A stretch of 64,000 nucleotides of DNA from Terrisporobacter mayombei. Its GTDB lineage: Bacteria; Bacillota; Clostridia; Peptostreptococcales; Peptostreptococcaceae. Within the stretch, counting starts at the first letter, position 1, and every line of letters starts with the position of its first letter. This document shows positions 42,642 to 51,735 of the stretch, in pieces. Both the position numbers and the translations under genes were made by a program. The DNA is taken from the NCBI RefSeq assembly GCF_020748465.1, contig NZ_JAHZMP010000002.1, forward strand, positions 248,001-312,000. The letters run 5' to 3'. The notes under the pieces are model-generated. The model saw nothing but the letters and a program-made list of their open reading frames with translations, was not told where the DNA came from and searched no databases.

Positions 42642-42813
42642 ATTGTGTCCTCCTTTATTTATGTCATGTATAAATATAGGATTAGCATATTTGAAACTTA
42701 TATAACATTATTTTATTAATTACTAATTTATAACAAAAAAAGCTAATATTAAATAAATTAAACTTAGGTATAATATTAATATTTCTTTAATTAAAAAAAT
42801 TTTTAAAAAGCTA

Positions 42814-42844
42814 TTGACTTGGAGTTAACTCCAAATATTATAAT
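42814..42844 (+). promoter_or_regulatory. MerR-type promoter before the dxs paralogue
   Basis: TTGACT (42814-42819) and TATAAT (42839-42844) are 19 bp apart. The perfect 16-bp palindrome TTGGAGTTAACTCCAA (42819-42834) fills the spacer. This is the layout of a promoter activated by a MerR-family protein. No MerR gene is adjacent, and the site differs from that of the MerR at 5.8 kb. Confidence 0.82.
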
Positions 42845-42885
42845 TTCAAACATAGGAAGAAAAAATAAACTAAAAGGAGACAACT

Positions 42886-44649
42886 ATGACATTAAATATT
42901 TTAAATATAATTAATGAACCAAAAGATTTAAAATCTCTATCAAGAGAGGATTTAAATTTATTATCATCTGAAATAAGAGAGGTATTAATTAAAAAAGTAA
43001 GTACAGCAGGAGGTCACTTTGGGCCCAATTTAGGTATGGTGGAAGCAACTATAGCTCTTCACTATGTGTTTAATTCACCAGTTGATAAATTTGTATACGA
43101 TGTTTCTCATCAATCATATACACATAAAATTTTAACAGGTAGAAAAGAAGCATTTATAAACCCTGAAAAATTTAGAACAGTTACAGGATACAGTGAACCA
43201 AAGGAAAGCGACCATGACTTTTTTACCATAGGTCACACATCTACTTCCATAAGTTTGGCTTGTGGTTTGGCAAAAGGTCGTGATGCATTAGGAGGAAAAG
43301 AAAATATAGTAGCAATAATAGGAGATGGTTCTCTAAGTGGTGGAGAAGCTTACGAAGGATTAAACAATGCAGCAGCATCTAATAAAAATATAATAATATT
43401 AGTAAATGATAACAATATGTCCATAGCAGAAAATCACGGTGGTCTTTATGAAAACTTGGCTAAACTTCGTGAAAGTGAAGGAAAAGCAGAAAATAATTTC
43501 TTTAAATCTTTAGGATTTGAATATCACTTTGTGAAAGACGGAAACAATATAGAATCATTAATAGAAACTTTTGAAAAAGTTAAAGACACAGACCATCCAG
43601 TGGTTATTCATATGAACACTTTAAAAGGTAAGGGCTATAAAGATGCAGAAATAAATAAAGAAGCATTTCACTGGGTAATGCCTTTTGGCTTAGATATTAA
43701 AGAGGAAGAATTAACAGATGAATATGTTAAAACTTATGGAGATATTACAGAAGATTTTTTGATAGAAAAAGCTAAAAAGGACAAGTCTATAGTAGCAATC
43801 ACAGCAGCAACTCCAGGAATAGTCGGAGTAAACCGATTTAGAAGTGAATTACAAGATCAATATGTAGATGTTGGTATAGCAGAAGAACATGCTATAGCTC
43901 TTGCATCAGGCATGGCAAAAAGAGGTGCAAAACCAGTGGCATGTTTTATAAGTTCATTTATACAAAGAACATATGACCAACTATCTCAAGATCTTGCAAT
44001 AAACAATAACCCAGCAACTATTATGGTTTATTGGGGAGGAATAAGTGGTGGAGATGTAACTCACTTAGGATTATTTGATATACCACTAATATCTAATATT
44101 CCAAACATAGTATATTTGGCTCCAACTACAAAAGAAGAGCATCTTGCTATGGTTGATTGGTCAATAGAACAAGACAAACACCCAGTTGCAATACGTGTTC
44201 CAAATATGGAAGTAGTATCAACTGGTATAGAAGTTGAACCTAACTTCGATGAATTAAATAAATACATCAAAGTTGAAGAAGGAACTGAAGTAGCTATAAT
44301 AGGTCTTGGAACATTCTTCTACTTAGGTAAAAAAGTTAAGAATAAATTAAAATCATTGGGTATAAATGCTACATTAATAAACCCAAGGTTTATAACTGGT
44401 GTGGATGAAGATTTATTAAATGAACTGCAAGAAAATCACAAATTAGTGATAACTTTAGAAGATGGAATACTAGATGGTGGATTTGGTGAAAAAATATCTA
44501 GATTCTATGGAGATAAAAATATGAGAGTATTAAACTTTGGTGCAACTAAGGAATTTACTGATAGTGTGCCGTTGAGAGAGCTATATGAACGCTATCATTT
44601 AAGTGAAGATTTAATAATAGAAGATATAAAAAAAGTATTAGAAAATTAA
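42886..44649 (+). CDS. dxs: 1-deoxy-D-xylulose-5-phosphate synthase paralogue
   Basis: A 587-residue thiamine-diphosphate enzyme. DXS condenses pyruvate and glyceraldehyde 3-phosphate, the first step of the MEP isoprenoid route, also feeding thiamine and pyridoxal synthesis. Seen: AGGHFGPNLGMVEATIALHY, the cofactor motif GDGSLSGGEAYEGLNNAAAS ending in NDNN, and DVGIAEEHAIALASG with the catalytic Glu. It is about 30 residues shorter than housekeeping DXS, with several changed signature positions (DVSHQSYTHK, YSEPKESDHDFF). It is therefore probably a second, specialised copy; a related ketolase is possible. The ATG follows AAAGGAG. The MerR-type promoter suggests inducible use. Confidence 0.75.
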   Translation: MTLNILNIINEPKDLKSLSREDLNLLSSEIREVLIKKVSTAGGHFGPNLGMVEATIALHYVFNSPVDKFVYDVSHQSYTHKILTGRKEAFINPEKFRTVTGYSEPKESDHDFFTIGHTSTSISLACGLAKGRDALGGKENIVAIIGDGSLSGGEAYEGLNNAAASNKNIIILVNDNNMSIAENHGGLYENLAKLRESEGKAENNFFKSLGFEYHFVKDGNNIESLIETFEKVKDTDHPVVIHMNTLKGKGYKDAEINKEAFHWVMPFGLDIKEEELTDEYVKTYGDITEDFLIEKAKKDKSIVAITAATPGIVGVNRFRSELQDQYVDVGIAEEHAIALASGMAKRGAKPVACFISSFIQRTYDQLSQDLAINNNPATIMVYWGGISGGDVTHLGLFDIPLISNIPNIVYLAPTTKEEHLAMVDWSIEQDKHPVAIRVPNMEVVSTGIEVEPNFDELNKYIKVEEGTEVAIIGLGTFFYLGKKVKNKLKSLGINATLINPRFITGVDEDLLNELQENHKLVITLEDGILDGGFGEKISRFYGDKNMRVLNFGATKEFTDSVPLRELYERYHLSEDLIIEDIKKVLEN

Positions 44650-44670
44650 AAGTTGTAGTTAAATAGTATG

Positions 44671-44714
44671 GAAAAGAGTTGATTTCTGTGTTTTAATAGA
44701 AACAGCTCTTTTTT
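44671..44714 (+). terminator. Terminator after dxs
   Basis: AAAAGAG pairs with CTCTTTT across an inner TTTCT/AGAAA stem, then T run. It abuts the first PTS control element. Confidence 0.8.
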
Positions 44715-44715
44715 G

Positions 44716-44787
44716 TGTGAAAAATCACAGATAATGTTAAATATAATATTAATTAGCACCAAAGTCCTGAATTGGGAAAACGTATTG
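44716..44787 (+). promoter_or_regulatory. PTS control module, copy A
   Basis: TGTGA-N4-TCACA (44716-44729) is followed by GATAATGTTA and, 52 bp after the TCACAGA start, by AAAACGTATTG (44777-44787), a cre-like half. The same two elements, in the same order and at the same spacing, precede the GH4 gene. See the copy at 48840. CcpA and RpiR are the candidate binders. Confidence 0.65.
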
Positions 44788-44871
44788 CTGGGAAAAATAT
44801 AGTTTGATAATATTTAGCTAACACAGAATTAATCACTTGTAAATTTATACACAGAAGGGAAGAGAAATGTT

Positions 44872-46458
44872 ATGATGCAGAAGATTCAAAAATTTGGGGG
44901 GGCCATGTTTACACCTGTGTTATTATTCGCTTTTGCGGGGATAGTAATAGGCTTAGGTACTTTATTTACAACTGAAGCAATAATGGGATCACTTGCAGCA
45001 CCAACTAGTATGTGGTATCAATGCTGGAATGTAGTTCTACAAGGTGGATGGACGGTATTTAACCAACTACCGTTATTATTCGTTGTTGGTCTTCCTATAG
45101 GTATGGCTAAAAAACAAAATGCAAGATGTGCAATGGAAGCACTTGTACTTTATTTAACATTCCATTATTTCTTAAGCACTATACTTGCACAATGGGGACC
45201 TACATTTGGGGTTGATTTCGCTGCAGAAGTTGGCGGGACAAGTGGTCTTACTATGATAGCTAATATTAAAACTTTAGATATGGGAATGATAGGTGCGTTA
45301 ATTATATCTGGAATTGTAATTTATTTACACAACCGTTTCTTTGATACAGAATTACCTGAATGGCTTGGAACGTTTAGTGGCTCAACATTCATATTCATGA
45401 TAGGATTCTTCGTAATGATCCCTGTAGCTGTTTTAGCAGCACTTGTATGGCCTAAAATACAAGGTGGAATGTTATTATTCCAAGGATTTGTAAAGGATGC
45501 AGGAGCATTTGGTATATGGATATTCGTATTTCTTGAAAGAGCACTTATACCATTTGGTTTACACCACTTGCTATACACTCCATTCTTCTATGACAATGTG
45601 TTAGTACCAGGTGGACTGTATACTTATTGGGCAACTAAATTACCAGAACTTGCAGCTACTTCACAATCATTAAAATCAATAGTACCAGAAGCTGGATTTA
45701 CTTCAACAGGATTTTCTAAAATATTTGGATGTTTAGGGGTTGCATTGGCATTTTACTCAACTGCTAAACCAGAAAAGAAAAAACAAGTTCTTGGATTATT
45801 AGTTCCAGTTACTTTAACAGCAATATTCTGTGGTGTAACAGAGCCAATAGAATTTACATTCTTATTCGTAGCACCATGGTTATTCATAGTACATGCATTA
45901 TTAGCAGCTACTCTTTCTACTGTAATGTATATTGCTGGAATAGTTGGAATTCACTCAGGTGGGGTAATAGAAATGGCTTCACTAAATTGGATACCATTAA
46001 TGTCAAGTCACTGGAGAGAATACTTATTAATGTTAGGTATAGGTTTATCCTTTACAGGAATATGGTTTGTAGTATTCAAAACTTTAATATTAAAATTTGA
46101 TGTTAAAACTCCAGGTAGAGAGGATGATGAAGAAGACGTTAAATTACGTTCAAAAGCAGAGTATAGAGAAAAGAAAAGTTCAAAAGGTAATGATGATAAA
46201 TCAGTATTTGTTGAATCTATATTAGAAGGTCTAGGTGGTTGCGATAATATTGTTGACGTAACAAACTGTGCTACTCGTTTAAGAGTAAATGTAAAAGATG
46301 AAAGCTTATGTAAAAGTGACACATATTTCAAATCAATAGGAGCACATGGATGCTCAGCTAACGGGAAATCATTCCAAGTTATAATTGGACTAAAAGTACC
46401 AAAAGTTAGGGATGATTTTGAAAATTTATTAGCTAGAGAGCAGAATAAGGCTTTATAA
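44872..46458 (+). CDS. PTS alpha-glucoside-type EIIBC transporter
   Basis: A 528-residue sugar permease of the glucose superfamily, alpha-glucoside/maltose branch. The IIC part (residues ~1-420) has about ten helices, opening with GGAMFTPVLLFAFAGIVIGL and containing GVTEPIEFTFLFVAPWLF (the IIC G-x-T-E sugar-binding loop). A charged linker leads to the IIB domain, where DVTNCATRLRVNVKDES carries the phosphorylated Cys466. It lacks a IIA domain; the separate EIIA at 50.3 kb would serve. The sugar enters as a 6-phosphate, the substrate of the GH4 enzyme nearby. Confidence 0.93.
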   Translation: MMQKIQKFGGAMFTPVLLFAFAGIVIGLGTLFTTEAIMGSLAAPTSMWYQCWNVVLQGGWTVFNQLPLLFVVGLPIGMAKKQNARCAMEALVLYLTFHYFLSTILAQWGPTFGVDFAAEVGGTSGLTMIANIKTLDMGMIGALIISGIVIYLHNRFFDTELPEWLGTFSGSTFIFMIGFFVMIPVAVLAALVWPKIQGGMLLFQGFVKDAGAFGIWIFVFLERALIPFGLHHLLYTPFFYDNVLVPGGLYTYWATKLPELAATSQSLKSIVPEAGFTSTGFSKIFGCLGVALAFYSTAKPEKKKQVLGLLVPVTLTAIFCGVTEPIEFTFLFVAPWLFIVHALLAATLSTVMYIAGIVGIHSGGVIEMASLNWIPLMSSHWREYLLMLGIGLSFTGIWFVVFKTLILKFDVKTPGREDDEEDVKLRSKAEYREKKSSKGNDDKSVFVESILEGLGGCDNIVDVTNCATRLRVNVKDESLCKSDTYFKSIGAHGCSANGKSFQVIIGLKVPKVRDDFENLLAREQNKAL

Positions 46459-46518
46459 AAAATTGTACATAGATATATGGAATGACAAAATTATATTAAT
46501 TCGAAAGTAGGAGATGTA

Positions 46519-47061
46519 ATGAGCAAGAGTAAAAAAACTAAAGCTAAAAAAGTCAAAGTTAAAGATAATAAACCAAAAGTTGATCAAAATAAAGTAAATT
46601 CTTTAAATAAGTATTATAATGTGGCAAAAATATTACTTATATTATCACCTTTTATGAGTTTAATGTATTTATCTATGAATTCAGCACAAATAGGTTTATC
46701 ACTACCACAGGTGATACAACAAGATCCAAGACTTACAATATTATTCTTGATATCCATGATAAATCCATTTATAGCTTATTTATTAATATTTATTCAAAGA
46801 AAAATAGAAGCAAATGATGTAAAATATGCAGTTACAAACTTAGTTATGTTTATTGTTGCTGAGCTATTACTAAGAAACATACTGTATGTTATACTATTTG
46901 GATTTATCTTATATAAAACTCTTAAAGTTTGCAATATAACTATTAAAGAGTCTTTTAAAGATAAACTAAAAGGTGGGTTTTTAATGACAATTTCAGGAAG
47001 CTTGGTTGTTATTGCTTTAGCTAGCATATGTCTATTCGCTACAATTAGAATTAATATATAA
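46519..47061 (+). CDS. Unknown four-helix membrane protein beside the PTS
   Basis: A 180-residue protein with a very lysine-rich N-terminus (KSKKTKAKKVKVKDNKPKVD), then four hydrophobic helices (about residues 34-55, 65-90, 100-130 and 150-178). No family recognised. It starts 61 bp after the EIIBC gene and ends at a strong terminator, so the two likely share a transcript. The basic N-terminus could bind nucleic acid or ribosome; that is a guess. Confidence 0.65.
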   Translation: MSKSKKTKAKKVKVKDNKPKVDQNKVNSLNKYYNVAKILLILSPFMSLMYLSMNSAQIGLSLPQVIQQDPRLTILFLISMINPFIAYLLIFIQRKIEANDVKYAVTNLVMFIVAELLLRNILYVILFGFILYKTLKVCNITIKESFKDKLKGGFLMTISGSLVVIALASICLFATIRINI

Positions 47062-47063
47062 AA

Positions 47064-47124
47064 TAGACCCTATACAGTGGACACGGAAAAAACGTGTTTA
47101 CTTGTATAGGGTCTATTTTTATGT
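47064..47124 (+). terminator. Terminator of the EIIBC unit
   Basis: ATAGACCCTATACA pairs with TGTATAGGGTCTAT across an inner hairpin, followed by TTTT. Confidence 0.85.
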
Positions 47125-47152
47125 AAACTAGTTGTAGAGGAGTTGAATTTTT

Positions 47153-47330
47153 ATGAGTAAAAAATATTTTCTGCTGAAGAAATTTTGGCTAAAAAGGATG
47201 GTGCACAATGATGCATTTGTTCATTCAGGCCAAGGAGCTTATTATACTAGCTCAACATTTCAAAAACTAATTAAAGAAAATAAATTAGAATAATCTATGT
47301 CTATAAAAGTTGCAATATATTTGATGAATT
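47153..47330 (+). mobile_element. Remnant of an IS3-family transposase
   Basis: A 46-codon frame ends AFVHSGQGAYYTSSTFQKLI, KENKLE, TAA, SMSIKV. This matches the IS3 (IS150-like) DDE core HSDQGxxYTSxxFQ followed by LEQSMSRKG. The catalytic D of HSDQG is G here, and the Q codon is now TAA. Nothing of the rest of the element is seen. It marks a former insertion between the PTS unit and the calcium-repeat gene. A hairpin follows at about 47382-47418, ACTGATT with AATCAGT. Confidence 0.7.
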
Positions 47331-47477
47331 ACAGGTTATGGTGGATTATTATAATAATTTTAGATGCCAGTGGAATTAAAAAAACTGATTCCTATTCAAT
47401 TTAGAAATCAGTCTTTAATTATGACTTAGTCATACATTTTTCTCACTTTTGTGAGAAAGGGTATCTTTTATTTTGAT

Positions 47478-48602
47478 CTAATCTTGATCGTTGTCGCCTT
47501 GATTATCGTCATCATTATCATTGTGATTACCGCTATTGTAATGATCATCATCTTGATTATCGTCATCATTATCATTGTGATTACCGCCATTGTAATGATT
47601 ATCATCTTGATTATCGTCATCATTATCATTGCGATTACCGTCATTGTAATGATCATCGTCATCTTGTTTTTGTTTATTATTTTTATATTTAAATTCTGAC
47701 TTTACTTTTTTCCCATTTTGAAACTTAACTTCAAGCTTATACTTAATAATATCATTAATTCCAAATGATTGTTTTATTTGGTTAGTGATTTCATCTTTTG
47801 TCATATCTGGAGTCATGATGAAATTATCAAGCAACGATTTTACATCACCAACACCAATTTTATCTTTTATTTTATATTTAATTTGATACTTATATTTAGA
47901 TGATTCATATTTTATTGAAAGTTTTTCACCTTTACTGTTTACGATTTCAATTTCCATTTTTCTTGCTTCTTGTTTATTTACTATTCCATCGTTGTCTAAA
48001 TCTTCGTTTCCATCCTTTATTCCATCTTTATCTGAATCTGCTGATAAAGGATTGTATCCTAATAGAAATTCTGATTCATTATTTAAACCATCCATATCTT
48101 TGTCTTCATTTCCATCATTAATACCGTCTTTATCGGAATCATAGGAAACAGGGTTTGTCCTAATAATAAACTCTTCTTTTGTGTTTAATCCATCTTTATC
48201 ATTATCTTCATATGAATCTTTAATCCCATCTTTGTCGCTATCAGAAGAAAGAGGATTAAGTTTTGCCTTTAATTCTTGTGAATTAGTTAGACGATCATTG
48301 TCCTTATCCTCATTACCATCAGTAATTTTATCCTTATCTGAATCTTTTGATATTGGATTTAAATTTAATTGATATTCGACAAGATTATTTAAACCATCTT
48401 TATCCTTATCCTTAAGTGCTAAATCTTTGCCAAAACCTAAATGGTATTTTGACTGCCACCAATCAGGAATCCCATTAGAATCCTTGTCTTGTTTAGAATA
48501 CTTACTGCTTTTTTTTGAATTATGTTCCTTTGCGTAAACCGCACCTGTAAATGGAGTTAGCACTAACGATACAACTACGGCACTTACTAAAGCTTTTTTC
48601 AC
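47478..48602 (-). CDS. Secreted thrombospondin type-3 (Ca2+-binding) repeat protein
   Basis: I choose the GTG eight bases after GGGAG, giving MKKALVSAVVVSLVLTPFTG with a signal-peptide cut after GAVYA. Residues ~30-210 hold five or more calcium-binding repeats of the form DSDKDGIKDGNEDLDNDG, as in thrombospondin type-3 modules. A small alpha/beta domain follows (residues ~215-310), then a C-terminal tail of near-identical 18-residue repeats (DNHYNGGNHNDNDDDNQ). No LPXTG anchor is seen, so it is likely released or held by charge. A c-di-GMP-I riboswitch lies in its leader. Role inferred: matrix or adhesion. Confidence 0.85.
   Translation of the reverse strand: MKKALVSAVVVSLVLTPFTGAVYAKEHNSKKSSKYSKQDKDSNGIPDWWQSKYHLGFGKDLALKDKDKDGLNNLVEYQLNLNPISKDSDKDKITDGNEDKDNDRLTNSQELKAKLNPLSSDSDKDGIKDSYEDNDKDGLNTKEEFIIRTNPVSYDSDKDGINDGNEDKDMDGLNNESEFLLGYNPLSADSDKDGIKDGNEDLDNDGIVNKQEARKMEIEIVNSKGEKLSIKYESSKYKYQIKYKIKDKIGVGDVKSLLDNFIMTPDMTKDEITNQIKQSFGINDIIKYKLEVKFQNGKKVKSEFKYKNNKQKQDDDDHYNDGNRNDNDDDNQDDNHYNGGNHNDNDDDNQDDDHYNSGNHNDNDDDNQGDNDQD
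47501..47662 (-). repeat. Three tandem 54-bp coding repeats
   Basis: Copies begin at 47501, 47555 and 47609 with near-identical sequence. Each encodes 18 residues of the Asp/Asn/His-rich tail of the calcium-repeat protein. Whole-codon length keeps the frame if copies are gained or lost. Confidence 0.9.
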
Positions 48603-48654
48603 AACATCCACTCCCTTTGAATATATTTTTTAATATGCCCGCTTCTTTTGGAAG

Positions 48655-48746
48655 GACGGCAGCTGGCTGGCATGACAGAATTACTGTTTTAGCCCCTTTA
48701 GCTTTGCGTCTCTAGCTTTAACTAGATTTGCTCTGCATGAATTATA
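48655..48746 (-). promoter_or_regulatory. c-di-GMP-I (GEMM) riboswitch and its promoter
   Basis: On the minus strand the leader reads GCAAA, a TCTAG/CTAGA stem with a short loop, then GAGACGCAAAGC, AAAGGGGCTAAAA, a CAGTAATTCTG hairpin, and CATGCCAGCCAGCTGCC. These are the conserved blocks of the GEMM aptamer, which binds cyclic di-GMP. A -10 TATAAT (48746-48741) lies just upstream. A following stem involving GCCGTCCTTC / GAAGCGGGC has no T run, so the direction of control is unclear. It controls the calcium-repeat gene about 50 bp downstream. Confidence 0.85.
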
Positions 48747-48839
48747 CCATAATGTATTATGTATTACTATATTTTGGAAAAATAAATCAGACCTTTTGAC
48801 AACTCAGTCATGCTTTTTAATTTGTTTATAATAAATGCC

Positions 48840-48911
48840 TGTGAATTGTCACAGAAAATGTTATAAAATACACTTGAACAAACCCTTTCCCTAAAGGAAT
48901 AAAACGTATTG
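48840..48911 (+). promoter_or_regulatory. PTS control module, copy B
   Basis: TGTGA-N4-TCACA (48840-48853), extended to CTGTGA/TCACAG, is followed by GAAAATGTTA and by AAAACGTATTG (48901-48911). The distance from TCACAGA to AAAACGT is 52 bp, exactly as in copy A. It lies 76 bp before the GH4 start codon. Confidence 0.65.
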
Positions 48912-48956
48912 TAATAATATTTTGGGAAGTGTAGTATTGAATCATAAGATAAATAA

Positions 48957-50324
<1,368 letters not shown>

Positions 50325-50337
50325 GGAAGTGGATAAC

Positions 50338-50835
50338 ATGTTTGGATTATTTAGTAGAAAGAAAAAAAACGATACCCAATCTGTAAAAGGATTTTACGCA
50401 ATAATGGATGGAACAAGTATAGATTTATCTGATGTAAATGACGATATGTTTTCAAACAGAATGTTAGGAGATGGAATAGCTACAAAGCCATCATCAAATA
50501 TTGTAGTTGCACCTTGTAACGGCGAAGTAACATTAGTTTCTGATACAAAACATGCAATAGGTTTAAAAAATGAAGATGGTATAGAGGTATTAATTCATAT
50601 AGGTCTTGATACAGTTAAACTTAATGGAGAAGGATTTGAAACACTTTGTAAAACAGGTGATAAAATAAAAGTAGGACAACATTTAGTTAATGTGAACCGA
50701 CAACTACTAAAAGATAAAAATATAGAAGATGTTACAATGATGGTTGTTGTAGAACAAAATGGGTATGGACTATCAAACTATCATACAAACAAATCAGTAG
50801 AAGCAGGAAAAAGTATATTGATAGAATATAAATAA
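50338..50835 (+). CDS. PTS glucose-type EIIA
   Basis: I choose the ATG 14 bp after the GH4 stop, giving 165 residues; a GTG nine bases earlier overlaps the ribosome site. It is a stand-alone EIIA(Glc)-like domain that passes phosphate from HPr to EIIB. The phosphorylated His87 is in EVLIHIGLDTVKL and the assisting His72 in DTKHAIGLKNED. It would feed the EIIBC permease at 44.9 kb, which has no IIA part. Its unit ends at a terminator. Confidence 0.95.
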   Translation: MFGLFSRKKKNDTQSVKGFYAIMDGTSIDLSDVNDDMFSNRMLGDGIATKPSSNIVVAPCNGEVTLVSDTKHAIGLKNEDGIEVLIHIGLDTVKLNGEGFETLCKTGDKIKVGQHLVNVNRQLLKDKNIEDVTMMVVVEQNGYGLSNYHTNKSVEAGKSILIEYK

Positions 50836-50847
50836 TGTATATTAATA

Positions 50848-50890
50848 AAAAAAGAGTGAAAAGTTGCTATACCTTTTCACTCTTTTTTCA
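50848..50890 (+). terminator. Terminator of the GH4-EIIA unit
   Basis: AAAAAGAGTGAAAAG pairs with CTTTTCACTCTTTTT around a short loop. Confidence 0.88.
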
Positions 50891-50972
50891 ATGGTAAAAA
50901 ATTAACAATTGAGATATAATTGTATTTATAACAAAACTTCATGTAAAATAGCATGAAAGATGGAGATAAATA

Positions 50973-51731
50973 ATGAGACTAGAAGAATTAATTAATAAAT
51001 ATTATGATCAACTCAACGATAACGATTTCCATATTTGGAACTACATATCTAAAAATAAAAAAGAATGTGATAAATTAGCCATCGACCAGTTGGCTTTTAA
51101 ATGTAATGTATCTAGAACAACTATTCTTAGATTTGCTCAGAAACTGTCTTTAAAAGGATATAGCGAGTTAAAGTTATATTTAAAACTAGAAAACAAAGAA
51201 CCAAAAGAAAATATGGATCAAACAGAAATGGTCTGTGCAACTTACAATAAAGTAATTGAAAGTATTAAAAATAAGGACTGTACAGAGATTTTTGAAAAAT
51301 TTGACTCAGCAAGAAACATATATATTTATGGTGTGGGAATGGTACAAGCATCCATAAAAAAAGAACTTAAACGTATATTTATGACAGCGGGGAAAATATT
51401 ATATGATTTAAGCGGATATCAAGAGTCTGATATTTCATTAAACCTTGCAAATTCCCAGGATTTATTTATTATTATATCAGTATCTGGAGAAAATAAATTT
51501 CTTATAGACTTTGCATCACAGCTGCAAGTAAGAAATATACCTATCCTCTCTATTACTAAACTAAAAGAAAATACATTATCTCAAATGAGCGATTATAACT
51601 TATATATATCATCTGTTACTTTTTTAGAAACAATAAATGAAATGAGTTATGAATCAGTTACATCTTATTTTATACTTATTGAGATTTTATTCTTAAAATA
51701 TGTTGAATATAAAAATGGGAAAGAGGAATAG
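50973..51731 (+). CDS. RpiR-family regulator (first copy)
   Basis: A 252-residue regulator with an N-terminal winged helix (LAIDQLAFKCNVSRTTILRF, then AQKLSLKGYSELKLYLK) and a C-terminal SIS sugar-phosphate-binding domain (NIYIYGVGMVQASIKKELKR, later LFIIISVSGENKFLIDFASQ). RpiR proteins sense sugar phosphates, so it likely controls the alpha-glucoside genes upstream. The start has the ribosome site GATGGAG. It is a tandem duplicate of the next gene, 4 bp away. Confidence 0.9.
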   Translation: MRLEELINKYYDQLNDNDFHIWNYISKNKKECDKLAIDQLAFKCNVSRTTILRFAQKLSLKGYSELKLYLKLENKEPKENMDQTEMVCATYNKVIESIKNKDCTEIFEKFDSARNIYIYGVGMVQASIKKELKRIFMTAGKILYDLSGYQESDISLNLANSQDLFIIISVSGENKFLIDFASQLQVRNIPILSITKLKENTLSQMSDYNLYISSVTFLETINEMSYESVTSYFILIEILFLKYVEYKNGKEE

Positions 51732-51735
51732 ATAA

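Noticed and set aside
47439..47458. Hairpin TTTCTCAC/GTGAGAAA as terminator of the calcium-repeat gene
   Set aside because: On the minus strand the stem is followed by A, not T, so it is not a standard intrinsic terminator.
47501..47662. Tandem repeats as a CRISPR array
   Set aside because: Repeats are directly adjacent with no unique spacers and encode an in-frame protein tail; no cas genes.
47451..47699. Plus-strand frame almost wholly of I, V and M
   Set aside because: It is the antisense shadow of the 54-bp repeats of the calcium-repeat gene; no ribosome site, and the minus-strand protein is clearly real.
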